Positions 17,395 to 26,260 of a DNA stretch of 64,000 bases are shown one piece after another. Source of the DNA: Flavihumibacter sp. UBA7668 (GTDB lineage Bacteria > Bacteroidota > Bacteroidia > Chitinophagales > Chitinophagaceae); NCBI RefSeq assembly GCF_002483205.1, contig NZ_DLHM01000002.1:62001-126000 (forward strand). Reading direction: 5' to 3'. The notes beneath the pieces were generated by a model, which saw only the letters and a program-made list of their open reading frames with translations, did no database searches and was not told the origin of the DNA. Position 1 is the first letter of the stretch. Each line of letters opens with the position of its first letter. Position numbers and translations under genes: made by a program.

Positions 17395-18036
17395 CTAGTT
17401 TTTTCTTTTGAAATCACCCCGCTTCCAGGATTTGATAAACTCTGCCCATGCCATCGGGTTCATAAGATTGATTGGAGGAGTTGTACCCTGATAGGAATAG
17501 CGGGTTGCCTGTTGGCGAAGTGCATAATTGGCCGCTTCCTTACCATCAGCAGGCAAAATACTCATTAACGCCCTTCGGGTTTGTTCATTTGTGTTTTTTC
17601 TGGCTATTTCGAGGTCGTCATCAGCTACTGTCATGTTCACAAAATCCCGCTCAAACTGTTCCCTTGTGGGTCTGGGCCGAATGATGGTTGCAGGAAGGTA
17701 TTGGGTATCTATCACCATTAACTGAACTATACTGAATTGATTACCTTCCAGATTACGGGGAATTTCCGCAAGCTTGGGCTTGTAACCCACACTGGTGAAT
17801 TCAATAATATCACCTTTCAATGCAACGATGGAAAACACACCCTGGTCATTTGTAATGGTACCTCTGCCACTTCCTTTAATAGAAACACTAACAGAGGGGA
17901 TTCCATCCAGACTGTCAGCAGTCATCACCACTCCATACAACATCACTACAGAGTCTTTCATGGTTTCAAACTGTGCGGAAGCCGGCTTACAAATACAAAA
18001 AATACTTACTATGACAAGAGATAAAATTCGCTTCAT
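17395..18036 (-). CDS. Secreted protein with carboxypeptidase-regulatory-like domain
   Basis: A 213-aa protein with a signal peptide (MKRILSLVIVSIFCICKPASAQ) and a CarboxypepD_reg-like beta-sandwich: LYGVVMTADSLDGIPSVSVSIKGSGRGTITNDQGVFSIVALKGDIIEFTSVGYKP. In Bacteroidota such domains begin TonB-dependent receptors, but here no plug or barrel follows; the C-terminal part is a helical tail. The ATG at 18036 is chosen because it starts the signal peptide and lies five bases after a perfect -7 motif. It is divergent from mrp. Confidence 0.85.
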   Translation of the reverse strand: MKRILSLVIVSIFCICKPASAQFETMKDSVVMLYGVVMTADSLDGIPSVSVSIKGSGRGTITNDQGVFSIVALKGDIIEFTSVGYKPKLAEIPRNLEGNQFSIVQLMVIDTQYLPATIIRPRPTREQFERDFVNMTVADDDLEIARKNTNEQTRRALMSILPADGKEAANYALRQQATRYSYQGTTPPINLMNPMAWAEFIKSWKRGDFKRKN

Positions 18037-18041
18037 TGCAT

Positions 18042-18049
18042 CAAATATA
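18042..18049 (-). promoter_or_regulatory. -7 promoter motif, possibly leaderless transcript
   Basis: On the minus strand TATATTTG matches TAnnTTTG. Only five bases separate it from the ATG at 18036, which puts the expected transcription start at or very near the start codon. Confidence 0.65.
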
Positions 18050-18131
18050 ACATATCGGGGTATCTGGTTCAACAATTTACCGATACCATTGGTTAATTTT
18101 GCACTAAAATTCTCTATCAATATTAATAATA

Positions 18132-19226
18132 ATGACGCAAGAAGAAATATTAAAAGCGCTGGGAAATGTGCAGGAACCTGATTTGGGAAGTGATATTGTC
18201 AGCCTGAATATGGTAAAGGACCTGAAGATCAATGGAAATGAAGTAAGTTTTACAATTGTTTTGACCACTCCGGCCTGTCCAATGAAGGATCTGATGAAAA
18301 ATGCATCGATCAATGCGGTTAAATTACTCGTAAATAAGGACGCACTTGTTACAGTAAATTTTACAGCAAATACAAATAGTAAAAGAACTGATTCGGGGCA
18401 AATACTTCCCAAAGTCAAAAATATTATAGCTGTAGTAAGCGGTAAAGGAGGTGTAGGAAAAAGTACTGTTTCTGCAAATCTTGCCCTTGCGCTGGCGCAG
18501 GGTGGCGCAAAAGTAGGATTGATGGATGCCGATATCTATGGTCCAAGTGTTCCGATTATGTTTGGTGTAAGGGGAGAACGTCCAAAGATGATGGCCGGTG
18601 GAGAAAAAGGACTGATCGTTCCGCTGGAGCGATATGGCATCAAACTGATGTCTATTGGTTTGCTGGTGGATGAAAAAAATGCAGTTGTCTGGCGGGGACC
18701 TATGGCCAGCAGTGCCATTAAACAATTTGTTACCGATGTTTTCTGGGATGAGTTGGATTATCTTGTTATCGACATGCCACCGGGAACCGGCGATATTCAC
18801 CTTACACTGATGCAAACCGTTCCTGTTACCGGCGTGGTGGTGGTTACTACTCCCCAGGATGTGGCACTCGCTGATGCAAAAAAAGGAATCGCGATGTTCG
18901 GTCAGGCACAAATCAAAGTTCCAATTATTGGAATAGTTGAAAATATGAGTTATTTCACCCCGGCAGAATTGCCCAATAACCGCTACTATATTTTTGGAAA
19001 AGAAGGCGGAAAAAAACTGGCGGAAGAATATGATATCCCCTTCCTCGGACAAATACCCCTGGTTCAGTCGATCCGCGAAGGAGGTGATAAAGGAATGCCA
19101 ATCATGATGTCGGATGACGAAATTACAAAAGAAGCTTTTTTACATTTTGCCGGATTGGCAGCAAGAAGTATTGCCATGCGGAATGCCAGCCTGGAAGCCA
19201 CTCGCGTTGTGGAAGTGGTTGCCTAA
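18132..19226 (+). CDS. Mrp/NBP35 family ATP-binding protein (Fe-S carrier type)
   Basis: A 364-aa fusion of an N-terminal MIP18/DUF59 domain (EPDLGSDIVSLNMV; TTPACPMKDLM) and a deviant-Walker P-loop ATPase (SGKGGVGKST at about 103-112, DADIYGPSVP, DMPPGTGDI). The family loads Fe-S clusters onto target proteins. The CxxC that usually follows ENMS is missing: the sequence is ENMSYFTPAELPNNRYYIFG. A cysteine is kept only in the DUF59 part. It starts 95 bp from the divergent regulatory-domain gene and is followed at 10 bp by an SDR. Confidence 0.9.
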   Translation: MTQEEILKALGNVQEPDLGSDIVSLNMVKDLKINGNEVSFTIVLTTPACPMKDLMKNASINAVKLLVNKDALVTVNFTANTNSKRTDSGQILPKVKNIIAVVSGKGGVGKSTVSANLALALAQGGAKVGLMDADIYGPSVPIMFGVRGERPKMMAGGEKGLIVPLERYGIKLMSIGLLVDEKNAVVWRGPMASSAIKQFVTDVFWDELDYLVIDMPPGTGDIHLTLMQTVPVTGVVVVTTPQDVALADAKKGIAMFGQAQIKVPIIGIVENMSYFTPAELPNNRYYIFGKEGGKKLAEEYDIPFLGQIPLVQSIREGGDKGMPIMMSDDEITKEAFLHFAGLAARSIAMRNASLEATRVVEVVA

Positions 19227-19235
19227 ATTAGCAGC

Positions 19236-20021
19236 ATGCAACTATCACTTGAAAATAAAACTGCCCTGGTTTGCGGAAGCTCCCAGGGCATTGGCCTAGC
19301 AATTGCTAAGGAACTGGCCTTATTGGGTACTTCCTGCATTTTGCTTGCAAGAAATGAAGCAGCACTTCAGGAAGCAGTTAAAACGCTGGACTGTTCCAAA
19401 GGACAAAAACACAGCTATGCGATCGCTGATTTTTCCCGATGGGAACTTATTAGCGATCTTGTAAAACAACTTTCTTCAGAAAAGCGCATACAGATTCTCG
19501 TAAATAATACCGGTGGACCAAAACCCGGACCAATAATAGAAGCAGATGCTACCAGCTTTCTTGCAGCATTTCAGCAACATATTCTGGTAAATCAGTCACT
19601 TACTCAAACCCTGGTGCCAGGCATGATTGAAGCAGGTTATGGAAGAATTATCAATATCGTTTCAACCTCTGTAAAAATTCCTTTAAATAACCTGGGTGTA
19701 TCCAATACTATTCGCGGAGCAGTTGCTTCCTGGGCGAAAACTATGGCGAATGAATTGGGCAAGCATGGTATTACCGTAAATAATGTATTACCCGGCTTTA
19801 CTTCCACAGCAAGACTGAAAAGTTTGGCTGAAAACCTGGCTTCCTCTAAAGGAATCAGCGTGGAAGAGCAGGAAGCTTCCATGACAGCTGAAGTGCCTTT
19901 ATTGCGTTTTGGACTGGCTGAAGAAATTGCTTCCCTGGCTGCATTTTTGGCGAGTCCGGCTGCTTCCTATATAACCGGAACGAGTATTCCGGTAGATGGT
20001 GGGAGAACAGGGGCCATTTAG
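19236..20021 (+). CDS. Atypical SDR family protein lacking the catalytic Tyr/Lys
   Basis: A 261-aa SDR. The cofactor motif is CGSSQGIG (13-20) and NNTGG replaces NNAG. At the catalytic position the usual YxxxK reads Ser156-Asn-Thr-Ile-Arg160, within LGVSNTIRGAVASWAKTMANELG; the rest of the fold, including LPGFT and GTSIPVDGG, is conserved. It belongs to a known branch of BKR-like SDRs that do not keep the tetrad, so the activity is not predictable from the family name. It lies behind mrp; its TAG stop directly abuts a GGAAGTG repeat. Confidence 0.88.
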   Translation: MQLSLENKTALVCGSSQGIGLAIAKELALLGTSCILLARNEAALQEAVKTLDCSKGQKHSYAIADFSRWELISDLVKQLSSEKRIQILVNNTGGPKPGPIIEADATSFLAAFQQHILVNQSLTQTLVPGMIEAGYGRIINIVSTSVKIPLNNLGVSNTIRGAVASWAKTMANELGKHGITVNNVLPGFTSTARLKSLAENLASSKGISVEEQEASMTAEVPLLRFGLAEEIASLAAFLASPAASYITGTSIPVDGGRTGAI

Positions 20022-20060
20022 GAAGTGGGAAGTGGGAAGTGGGAAGTGGGAAGTGGGAAG
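20022..20060 (+). repeat. (GGAAGTG)n tandem heptamer after the SDR stop
   Basis: More than five copies of GGAAGTG run from the TAG of the SDR gene to 20060, 15 bases before the kynU ATG. It contains five GGG runs at seven-base intervals (20027, 20034, 20041, 20048, 20055), so it also fits a G-quadruplex motif. The same heptamer follows the stop of the pterin synthase gene at 51497. Confidence 0.9.
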
Positions 20061-20075
20061 TTAAAAGTTTGAATT

Positions 20076-21332
20076 ATGAGAAGTGATTTGGGATATGCAT
20101 TGGAGCTGGATGCGGTGGATCCGCTGGCTGCTTTTCGGGATGAATTTATAATTCCTGAAGTGCAGGGGCGTGAACAGGTTTATTTTCTTGGTAATTCACT
20201 GGGCTTACAACCGAAAAAGACCTCGATTTATTTACATCAGGTGCTGGATCAATGGGCGCGTTTTGGTGTTGAAGGTTTTTTTATGGGAGAAGACCCCTGG
20301 TTGCAATACCATGATCACCTCCTGAAACCGCTTGCAGAAATTGTGGGCGCATTGCCTGCTGAACTGGTCGTTATGAACCAGCTGACTGTCAATCTACATC
20401 TGATGATGGTGAGTTTCTACCGTCCAGGCGGCAAAAGAAAAAAAATAATCTGCGAAGCCAGGGCCTTCCCAAGCGATCAATACATGTTTGAAACGCACCT
20501 GATATCCCTTGGTCTGAATCCCGATGAAGAACTAATAGAAGTTGGTCCCCGTGATGGAGAAACTACTATCCGACTGGATGATATCTTATCAGCCATTCAT
20601 GCAGCCGGAGAGGAACTTGCATTGGTATTATGGGGAGGAGTAAATTATTATACGGGACAGGTTTTTGATCTGGAATCCATCACGCAGGCCGGACATGCGG
20701 TGGGTGCAAAAGTTGGCTTTGATCTTGCACATGCAGCCGGAAATATAAAACTTGAATTGCATAGCTGGAACATCGATTTCGCCTGCTGGTGCAGTTACAA
20801 ATACCTGAATGCAGGTCCGGGTGCAATCGGAGCTGCGTTTATTCATGAGCGTTACCACAAGGATGAAACACTTCATCGTTTTGCAGGTTGGTGGGGCTAT
20901 GAAAAAGAATCACGGTTTAAAATGGAGAAAGGCTTTAAGCCTGTACAATCAGCAGAGGGCTGGCAATTAAGTACACCATCACCCCTGCTTTATGCCCTTC
21001 ACCGATCCTCTTTAGTAGTTTTTGCTGCAGCAGGTTTTGATAATTGCCTCGTGAAAGCACAAAAAATGGCGGCTTATCATAGATTTTTATTGGATCACCT
21101 GCTTACTGACCAACCTGGAAAATTTGAAATACTCACACCGGCAGAATCAATGGCAAGAGGATGCCAGGTTTCATTATTGGTAAAGCAAGGTGGCCGCACA
21201 CTGTTTGACCAATTGACAAGGCAGGGCATATTTGCAGATTGGAGAGAACCCAATGTAATTCGTGTAGCACCTGTTCCTCTTTATAACCGATACGAAGAAA
21301 TCTGGCGATTTGTTCAGGTATTGGGCAGTTAA
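20076..21332 (+). CDS. kynU: Kynureninase
   Basis: A 418-aa PLP enzyme that cleaves kynurenine or 3-hydroxykynurenine to anthranilate or 3-hydroxyanthranilate plus alanine. The N-terminus has FIIPEVQGREQVYFLGNSLGLQPK, followed by ARAFPSDQYMFE; GFDLAHAAGN carries the pyridine-nitrogen Asp; PLP is bound by Lys242 in SYKYLNAGPG; and WWGYEKESRFKME is a family signature. Length is normal. It may be cotranscribed with the SDR upstream, separated by the heptamer repeat. Tryptophan dioxygenase and kynurenine monooxygenase are not in the window. Confidence 0.93.
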   Translation: MRSDLGYALELDAVDPLAAFRDEFIIPEVQGREQVYFLGNSLGLQPKKTSIYLHQVLDQWARFGVEGFFMGEDPWLQYHDHLLKPLAEIVGALPAELVVMNQLTVNLHLMMVSFYRPGGKRKKIICEARAFPSDQYMFETHLISLGLNPDEELIEVGPRDGETTIRLDDILSAIHAAGEELALVLWGGVNYYTGQVFDLESITQAGHAVGAKVGFDLAHAAGNIKLELHSWNIDFACWCSYKYLNAGPGAIGAAFIHERYHKDETLHRFAGWWGYEKESRFKMEKGFKPVQSAEGWQLSTPSPLLYALHRSSLVVFAAAGFDNCLVKAQKMAAYHRFLLDHLLTDQPGKFEILTPAESMARGCQVSLLVKQGGRTLFDQLTRQGIFADWREPNVIRVAPVPLYNRYEEIWRFVQVLGS

Positions 21333-21339
21333 TCCTTCT

Positions 21340-21347
21340 TATCTTTG
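21340..21347 (+). promoter_or_regulatory. -7 promoter motif for pyrF, possibly leaderless
   Basis: TATCTTTG (then GC) fits TAnnTTTG; a TTG at 21321 is 16 bases upstream as a possible -33 element. The pyrF ATG begins after only five bases. Confidence 0.7.
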
Positions 21348-21352
21348 CGGGT

Positions 21353-22156
21353 ATGAACAGGCACGAACTCGTTGAACAAATCAAAAAGAAAAAATCTTAT
21401 TTGTGTGTTGGACTGGATACCGATCCTTTAAAAATTCCAGCCTTCCTTCAGCAAAAGCCGGATGCAGTGCTGGCATTTAACAAGGCTATTATTGATGCAA
21501 CAGTTGACCATTGTGTCAGTTATAAAATTAATACAGCTTTTTATGAAGCAATGGGAACAAAAGGCTGGCAGATTATGGAAGAAACGGTTCACTATATTCC
21601 ATCCACCCATTTGAAAATTGCAGATGCAAAACGTGGAGATATTGGAAATACCAGTTCTCAATATGCGAGAGCATTTTTTGAAGCCTTGCCGTTTGATGCC
21701 ATTACTGTAGCTCCCTATATGGGAGCTGATAGTGTTCAGCCTTTTCTGGAATACAAAGATAAATGGACCATCGTTTTAGGCTTGACTTCCAATAAAGGGG
21801 CGGCCGATTTTGAGTTGCAGAAAATGGGATCGGAATTTTTATATGAAAAAGTGATGAGAACGGTGGCTTCCTGGGGAAACCCGGGAAATCTGATGTTTGT
21901 TGTGGGTGCTACGCAGGCAGATGAATTCGAAGCTATCAGACGGATTTTGCCTGATCATTTTTTCCTTGTACCCGGTGTTGGAGCACAGGGCGGAAGCCTT
22001 AAGGAAATTTCCGCCAGGGCAATGATTCCAGATGCGGGCTTATTGGTTAATGCCAGTCGGGCCATCATATATGCCTCCGAGAACGAAGATTTTGCTGAAG
22101 AAGCCCGCGCCATTGCTCATCAATATCAGGTGGAAATGAGCGGGTATTTAGCATAA
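21353..22156 (+). CDS. pyrF: Orotidine 5'-phosphate decarboxylase, type 2
   Basis: A 267-aa enzyme that makes UMP from OMP in pyrimidine synthesis. It is the long type found in Bacteroidota and actinobacteria: LCVGLDTDP at residues about 16-24, the catalytic DAKRGDIGNT near 85-94, and VVGATQADEF and VPGVGAQGGSL for phosphate binding. The N-terminus MNRHELVEQIKKKKSYLCVGLD is the family norm, which supports the ATG at 21353 despite its closeness to the promoter. Confidence 0.95.
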   Translation: MNRHELVEQIKKKKSYLCVGLDTDPLKIPAFLQQKPDAVLAFNKAIIDATVDHCVSYKINTAFYEAMGTKGWQIMEETVHYIPSTHLKIADAKRGDIGNTSSQYARAFFEALPFDAITVAPYMGADSVQPFLEYKDKWTIVLGLTSNKGAADFELQKMGSEFLYEKVMRTVASWGNPGNLMFVVGATQADEFEAIRRILPDHFFLVPGVGAQGGSLKEISARAMIPDAGLLVNASRAIIYASENEDFAEEARAIAHQYQVEMSGYLA

Positions 22157-22190
22157 ACTGACTACATTCATAGGATTAAAAAACGTTGCC

Positions 22191-23369
22191 ATGGCCCAGG
22201 ATTTGTTTCAATCTCCCGATTATCTTTTACTCGATGATTTGTTGAGCGAAGAACAACATATGATTCGTGATGCGGTACGAAACTATGTGAAGCAGGAAAT
22301 TTCACCCATTATTGAAGACTATGCACAAAAAGCAGCCTTCCCTCGCCAGATAGTTAAACAAATGGGCGAACTGGGGGTGTTTGGTCCCACTATTCCGGTT
22401 GAATACGGCGGTGGTGGTCTGGATTATATTTCCTACGGATTGATGATGCAGGAATTGGAGCGCGGAGATAGCGGTGTTCGTTCTACCGCATCCGTTCAGG
22501 GCTCACTGGTTATGTTTCCAATTTATGAATTCGGCAGCGAGGAGCAAAGAAGAAGATATCTCCCAAAACTGGCAAGCGGAGAATGGTTGGGTTGTTTCGG
22601 ATTAACAGAACCCAATCATGGCAGTAATCCTGCTGGTATGTTAACGAATTTTACCGATGCCGGAGATCATGTGATTCTCAATGGTGCCAAGATGTGGATT
22701 TCCAACGCACCATTCGCCGATCTGGCAGTAGTATGGGCTAAAAATGAAGAAGGAGTTGTGCATGGATTAATTGTTGAACGTGGTATGGAAGGTTTCAGTA
22801 CCCCTACAACTCATGGAAAATGGAGTCTTCGTGCTTCCGCAACTGGTGAGTTGGTATTTGATCAGGTAAAAGTTCCAAAAACTAATATACTCCCAAATTG
22901 TAAAGGAATGCGGGGACCGCTTAGTTGCCTCACAAAAGCCAGATTTGGTATTGCCTGGGGAAGTATCGGAGCTGCAATGGATTGTTATGATACCGCTCTT
23001 CGTTATGCAAAAGAAAGAATCCAGTTCGACCGGCCTATTGCTGGCTTTCAATTACAACAAAAGAAACTGGCTGAAATGATAACGGAGATTACCAAGGCAC
23101 AGTTATTGAACTGGAGAGTAGGTGTGCTGATGGATCAGGGGAAAGTAACACCTGCTCAGGTTAGTATGGCCAAACGAAACGGTTGTGAAGTAGCACAACA
23201 GATTTGCCGTGATGCCCGACAAGTCTTAGGCGGAATGGGTATTACCGGCGAATTCAGCGTGATGCGCCATATGATGAATCTCGAAAGTGTTGTAACCTAT
23301 GAGGGCACGCATGATATCCATTTGTTAATAACCGGGATGGATATTACCGGTTTGAACGCATTCAGTTGA
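22191..23369 (+). CDS. gcdH: Glutaryl-CoA dehydrogenase
   Basis: A 392-aa acyl-CoA dehydrogenase of the glutaryl-CoA type: substrate-binding Arg97 in RSTASVQG, FGLTEPNHGSNPAGM, SLRASATGELVFDQVKVP, CLTKARFGIAWG, and the catalytic Glu371 in TYEGTHDIHLLITG. It converts glutaryl-CoA to crotonyl-CoA and CO2 in lysine/tryptophan breakdown, with electrons passed to ETF. It starts 34 bp after pyrF and is followed at one base by aroK. Confidence 0.92.
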   Translation: MAQDLFQSPDYLLLDDLLSEEQHMIRDAVRNYVKQEISPIIEDYAQKAAFPRQIVKQMGELGVFGPTIPVEYGGGGLDYISYGLMMQELERGDSGVRSTASVQGSLVMFPIYEFGSEEQRRRYLPKLASGEWLGCFGLTEPNHGSNPAGMLTNFTDAGDHVILNGAKMWISNAPFADLAVVWAKNEEGVVHGLIVERGMEGFSTPTTHGKWSLRASATGELVFDQVKVPKTNILPNCKGMRGPLSCLTKARFGIAWGSIGAAMDCYDTALRYAKERIQFDRPIAGFQLQQKKLAEMITEITKAQLLNWRVGVLMDQGKVTPAQVSMAKRNGCEVAQQICRDARQVLGGMGITGEFSVMRHMMNLESVVTYEGTHDIHLLITGMDITGLNAFS

Positions 23370-23370
23370 T

Positions 23371-23877
23371 ATGAAAATTTATCTGATTGGATTCATGGGA
23401 AGCGGTAAATCGCATTGGGGCCGGCAATTATCGGCCTGTATGAATATTCCATTTTTTGATTTGGACGATGTGATTGTGTTACGCGAAGGCAAACCCATTA
23501 CAGAGATTTTCTCCGAACAAGGTGAAGAGTACTTCCGACTACTTGAAAAAGATACACTTATGAATCTTACCAATAGTCACGAAGCATTTGTGCTTTCCTG
23601 TGGTGGAGGTACTCCCTGTTTTTTTGGAAATATCGATTATATGAAAGAGCATGGGAAAGTAATCTGGCTGAATACGGCAACTGCTGTTTTAATCGAACGT
23701 TTACTGAAAGAAAAAAAACACCGCCCCTTATTAAGTGATATTCCGGATGAGGATATGAAGTCCTTTATTATTAAAAAATTGCACGACAGGAAAATGTATT
23801 ATGAGCAGGCTCATTTGTCGCTGCATGAAGAAGAACTTTCACTGGAACAAATAAAAGAAGCTATTTTAAATGAGTAA
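23371..23877 (+). CDS. aroK: Shikimate kinase
   Basis: A 168-aa nucleoside-kinase-fold enzyme phosphorylating shikimate in the chorismate pathway. The P-loop is GFMGSGKS at residues 7-14, the DxD-like site is FDLDDVI near 30, the shikimate-binding region includes EEYFRLLEKD and CGGGTPCF, and the lid has KKHRPLL. Length is normal. It starts one base after gcdH and its 3' end overlaps the DUF423 gene by eight bases. Confidence 0.93.
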   Translation: MKIYLIGFMGSGKSHWGRQLSACMNIPFFDLDDVIVLREGKPITEIFSEQGEEYFRLLEKDTLMNLTNSHEAFVLSCGGGTPCFFGNIDYMKEHGKVIWLNTATAVLIERLLKEKKHRPLLSDIPDEDMKSFIIKKLHDRKMYYEQAHLSLHEEELSLEQIKEAILNE

Positions 23878-24262
23878 ATCCATATTATCCAGTGCTGCTC
23901 TTTTAGGCGCATTGGCAGTTGTATTAGGAGCTTTTGGTGCCCATGGTTTGAAACAGATTGTACCACCCGAAACAGTAACTACTTTTGAAACCGGAGTCCG
24001 GTATCATTTTTATCATGTATTTGCGCTGCTTGCAACTGGATTAATAGCCATACATTTCCCGGGTCCGCTTTTGAGAAGGGCTGCCCAATCCTTCCTGGTT
24101 GGAATTTTACTTTTCAGCGGTTCTTTATATGTACTGACATTTTTGAAAGCAACTGATACGGTTGGTCTTTCTAAACTGGGGTTAATAACTCCAATAGGCG
24201 GACTCTTTTTGGTGCTTGGATGGGTACTGCTTTTTGGGGCTTTATTGAAGCGGAATACTTAG
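23870..24262 (+). CDS. DUF423 family membrane protein
   Basis: A 130-aa protein with four membrane helices. LGAFGAHGLKQI near the N-terminus, followed by FETGVRYHFYHVFAL and a C-terminal TPIGGLFLVLGWV, are the DUF423 (YwdK-like) signature. Function is unknown for the whole family. It overlaps aroK by eight bases and overlaps the convergent histidine kinase gene by 21 bases. Confidence 0.88.
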   Translation: MSKSILSSAALLGALAVVLGAFGAHGLKQIVPPETVTTFETGVRYHFYHVFALLATGLIAIHFPGPLLRRAAQSFLVGILLFSGSLYVLTFLKATDTVGLSKLGLITPIGGLFLVLGWVLLFGALLKRNT

Positions 24263-26197
24263 GGTAACAGTGGTTCCATTTTCATCACGGATGTTGAAAT
24301 GTCCGTCAATGGTGTCCATTCGTTTCCGCATATTCGTTAATCCATTGCTGAATTCACGCATATTGGTTTCTTTAACTCCGATGCCATTATCAATAATCTG
24401 AATAACCAGGTGTGGCCCGATTTTAAAAAGAATTTTGACCTGGGTGGCCTGTGAATGTTTCAACGTATTATGCAGGGCCTCTTTTATACAGAGAAATACA
24501 TTCCTTCTTTTTTCTCCACTCATTTCAATACTGGGCAGGTTGTCGGGGTATTCTACCGCGCATCGGATTTCTGTGTTATCAAAAAATTCGGCTGCATATG
24601 ATCGGACATAGGCTATCATATTGTCCACCGAATCATTGGAATTTTTCATTGTCCAAATGATGGTATTCATTTTACTGATCAGATCATTGGCTGAATTTGA
24701 AATCCGTTCAAGCTCAGGCAGGCTATGGTCTTTCATCTTGGTTTTTGCAAGCTCGCTCATGAGGCGAATAGCTGTTACCCCTGATCCCAGTTCATCATGC
24801 ATATCGGCAGATATACGATTTCGTTCTTCCTGTTTTGCCGCAAGGATTGCCATTTTTCTTTCAATGGCACTTTTTTCATATTCCATCAGCAAACGTTCCT
24901 TTTCTCTTGCCCGGGTCGAAATGTCCAGCCGGTTTTTATAAGAAAGTGCGATCAGGAAAAACATCAGTTCAAAAAGAATCCCCATTTCATACCAGAATAG
25001 AGAGTCGTTCATGAGAGAAGCCAGCTGATGATTGAATCGATAGGAGGAATTGATCAGGAATAAAGAAAGCAATCCGCCTAAAAACAAAAAACAGTGTCCA
25101 ATGGCCAGATAAGTCAGGAGATGATGCCGCGTGATCAATGCATAAATTATAAAGAATATTGTGCAGGCTGACCAGGCATACTTGACTATGTTTTCTGTTA
25201 GGTTTTGAAAATCGAACTTATTACTAAAGAAGTGCAATACGGTAAATAATAACATGCCCGAGATGGTGATCGCCTGTTGTATAAGCAATACCTTGTTCAG
25301 GATGGGGAATTCGACGGCAGACTGCGTAAACTTCCGGAGGAACATAAAATAAAACAGCGTTCCGCCCGCCTGCAACATGAAATCAAAATAGGATTCAAAG
25401 AAATAATTGGAAGGGGTGGGCGTCTTATATAAAAAGGCCTTGAAAAAAAACATGATTCCCAGCAAAATAGCATAAGCAGAATAATATAGAAATACCCGGT
25501 TCCGGTTGATATAAAATTCAGCAAGGGAATAAAAAATCATCATCAGCATGATGCCGCAAACCAGGAAAGTGATAATGGTGTTTATTTTTCGCTGATTCTG
25601 CACTTCGGAAAGCAGTGTTGGTAAAAAATAGCCAAATGAAAGGGTAGGGGTAATGGTATTAATAGTGGTTTTGATGAAACTGAGCTTGGTTACATAGGTG
25701 GAAGTTTCACCTGGTTGCAGGATTAGCTTACTGATTACATTAGGATTAAAAATACCTTCTCCCGGGTATTCTGGAGCAGGTTCAAGTTCTTTTGTTTGGT
25801 TGTTATACCGGTACAGATCTATGTCTTCAAAATAAAATCCGGGTAAAAAATAAACGGTGCTTGCCGTATCTGCATCATTAAACAGCGTGAATTGCAGAAA
25901 AATTGGTTTTCCTACAAAATAACTTGGGATTCTTTTTTCATAATTTTCAGTAACTGCCTGTAAAGACGGCAGGTTCCTTATCTGTTCTTTTTCAGCCTTT
26001 TCCGTGCTGTCTATATAAAGTCCGGTAAAATCCCTGATAGAGCAAAAAAAGCGAATCTGGCTGGTTTTGATTGTATCCCAACCGGGTTGCTGTTGTGCCT
26101 TTACATCTGTGCCTGGCAATAACAGCAGGCCCAGCAGGTTTAAAAAGCATATTCGTAGGAGGTTCGATTTAATTGATTTGACCATGCGTTTTTTCAT
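24242..26197 (-). CDS. 7TM sensor histidine kinase (7TMR-DISM, LytS/NarX-like kinase)
   Basis: A 651-aa sensor. A signal peptide (to about residue 35) precedes a periplasmic jelly-roll domain of the DISMED2 kind (FLQFTLFNDADTASTVYFLPGFYFEDIDLY), seven membrane helices (about 205-410), a coiled coil (KEKRLLMEYEKSAIERKMAILAAKQEER) and a HisKA_3 dimerisation domain with the phospho-accepting His467 in DMHDELGSG. An ATPase domain follows (IKEALHNTLKHS; IIDNGIGV; NGLTNMRKRM). The cognate response regulator is not adjacent. The gene is divergent from ftsK. Confidence 0.9.
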   Translation of the reverse strand: MKKRMVKSIKSNLLRICFLNLLGLLLLPGTDVKAQQQPGWDTIKTSQIRFFCSIRDFTGLYIDSTEKAEKEQIRNLPSLQAVTENYEKRIPSYFVGKPIFLQFTLFNDADTASTVYFLPGFYFEDIDLYRYNNQTKELEPAPEYPGEGIFNPNVISKLILQPGETSTYVTKLSFIKTTINTITPTLSFGYFLPTLLSEVQNQRKINTIITFLVCGIMLMMIFYSLAEFYINRNRVFLYYSAYAILLGIMFFFKAFLYKTPTPSNYFFESYFDFMLQAGGTLFYFMFLRKFTQSAVEFPILNKVLLIQQAITISGMLLFTVLHFFSNKFDFQNLTENIVKYAWSACTIFFIIYALITRHHLLTYLAIGHCFLFLGGLLSLFLINSSYRFNHQLASLMNDSLFWYEMGILFELMFFLIALSYKNRLDISTRAREKERLLMEYEKSAIERKMAILAAKQEERNRISADMHDELGSGVTAIRLMSELAKTKMKDHSLPELERISNSANDLISKMNTIIWTMKNSNDSVDNMIAYVRSYAAEFFDNTEIRCAVEYPDNLPSIEMSGEKRRNVFLCIKEALHNTLKHSQATQVKILFKIGPHLVIQIIDNGIGVKETNMREFSNGLTNMRKRMDTIDGHFNIRDENGTTVTLSIPLQ

Positions 26198-26247
26198 ACC
26201 CTATCGGATATGCCAAAATACAATTTATTTCCAGCCTGCTCAGCATG

Positions 26248-26255
26248 TATATTTG
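26248..26255 (+). promoter_or_regulatory. -7 promoter motif for ftsK, possibly leaderless
   Basis: TATATTTG matches TAnnTTTG. The preferred ftsK start ATG at 26261 is five bases further, the same spacing as at pyrF. Confidence 0.65.
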
Positions 26256-26260
26256 TGTTT

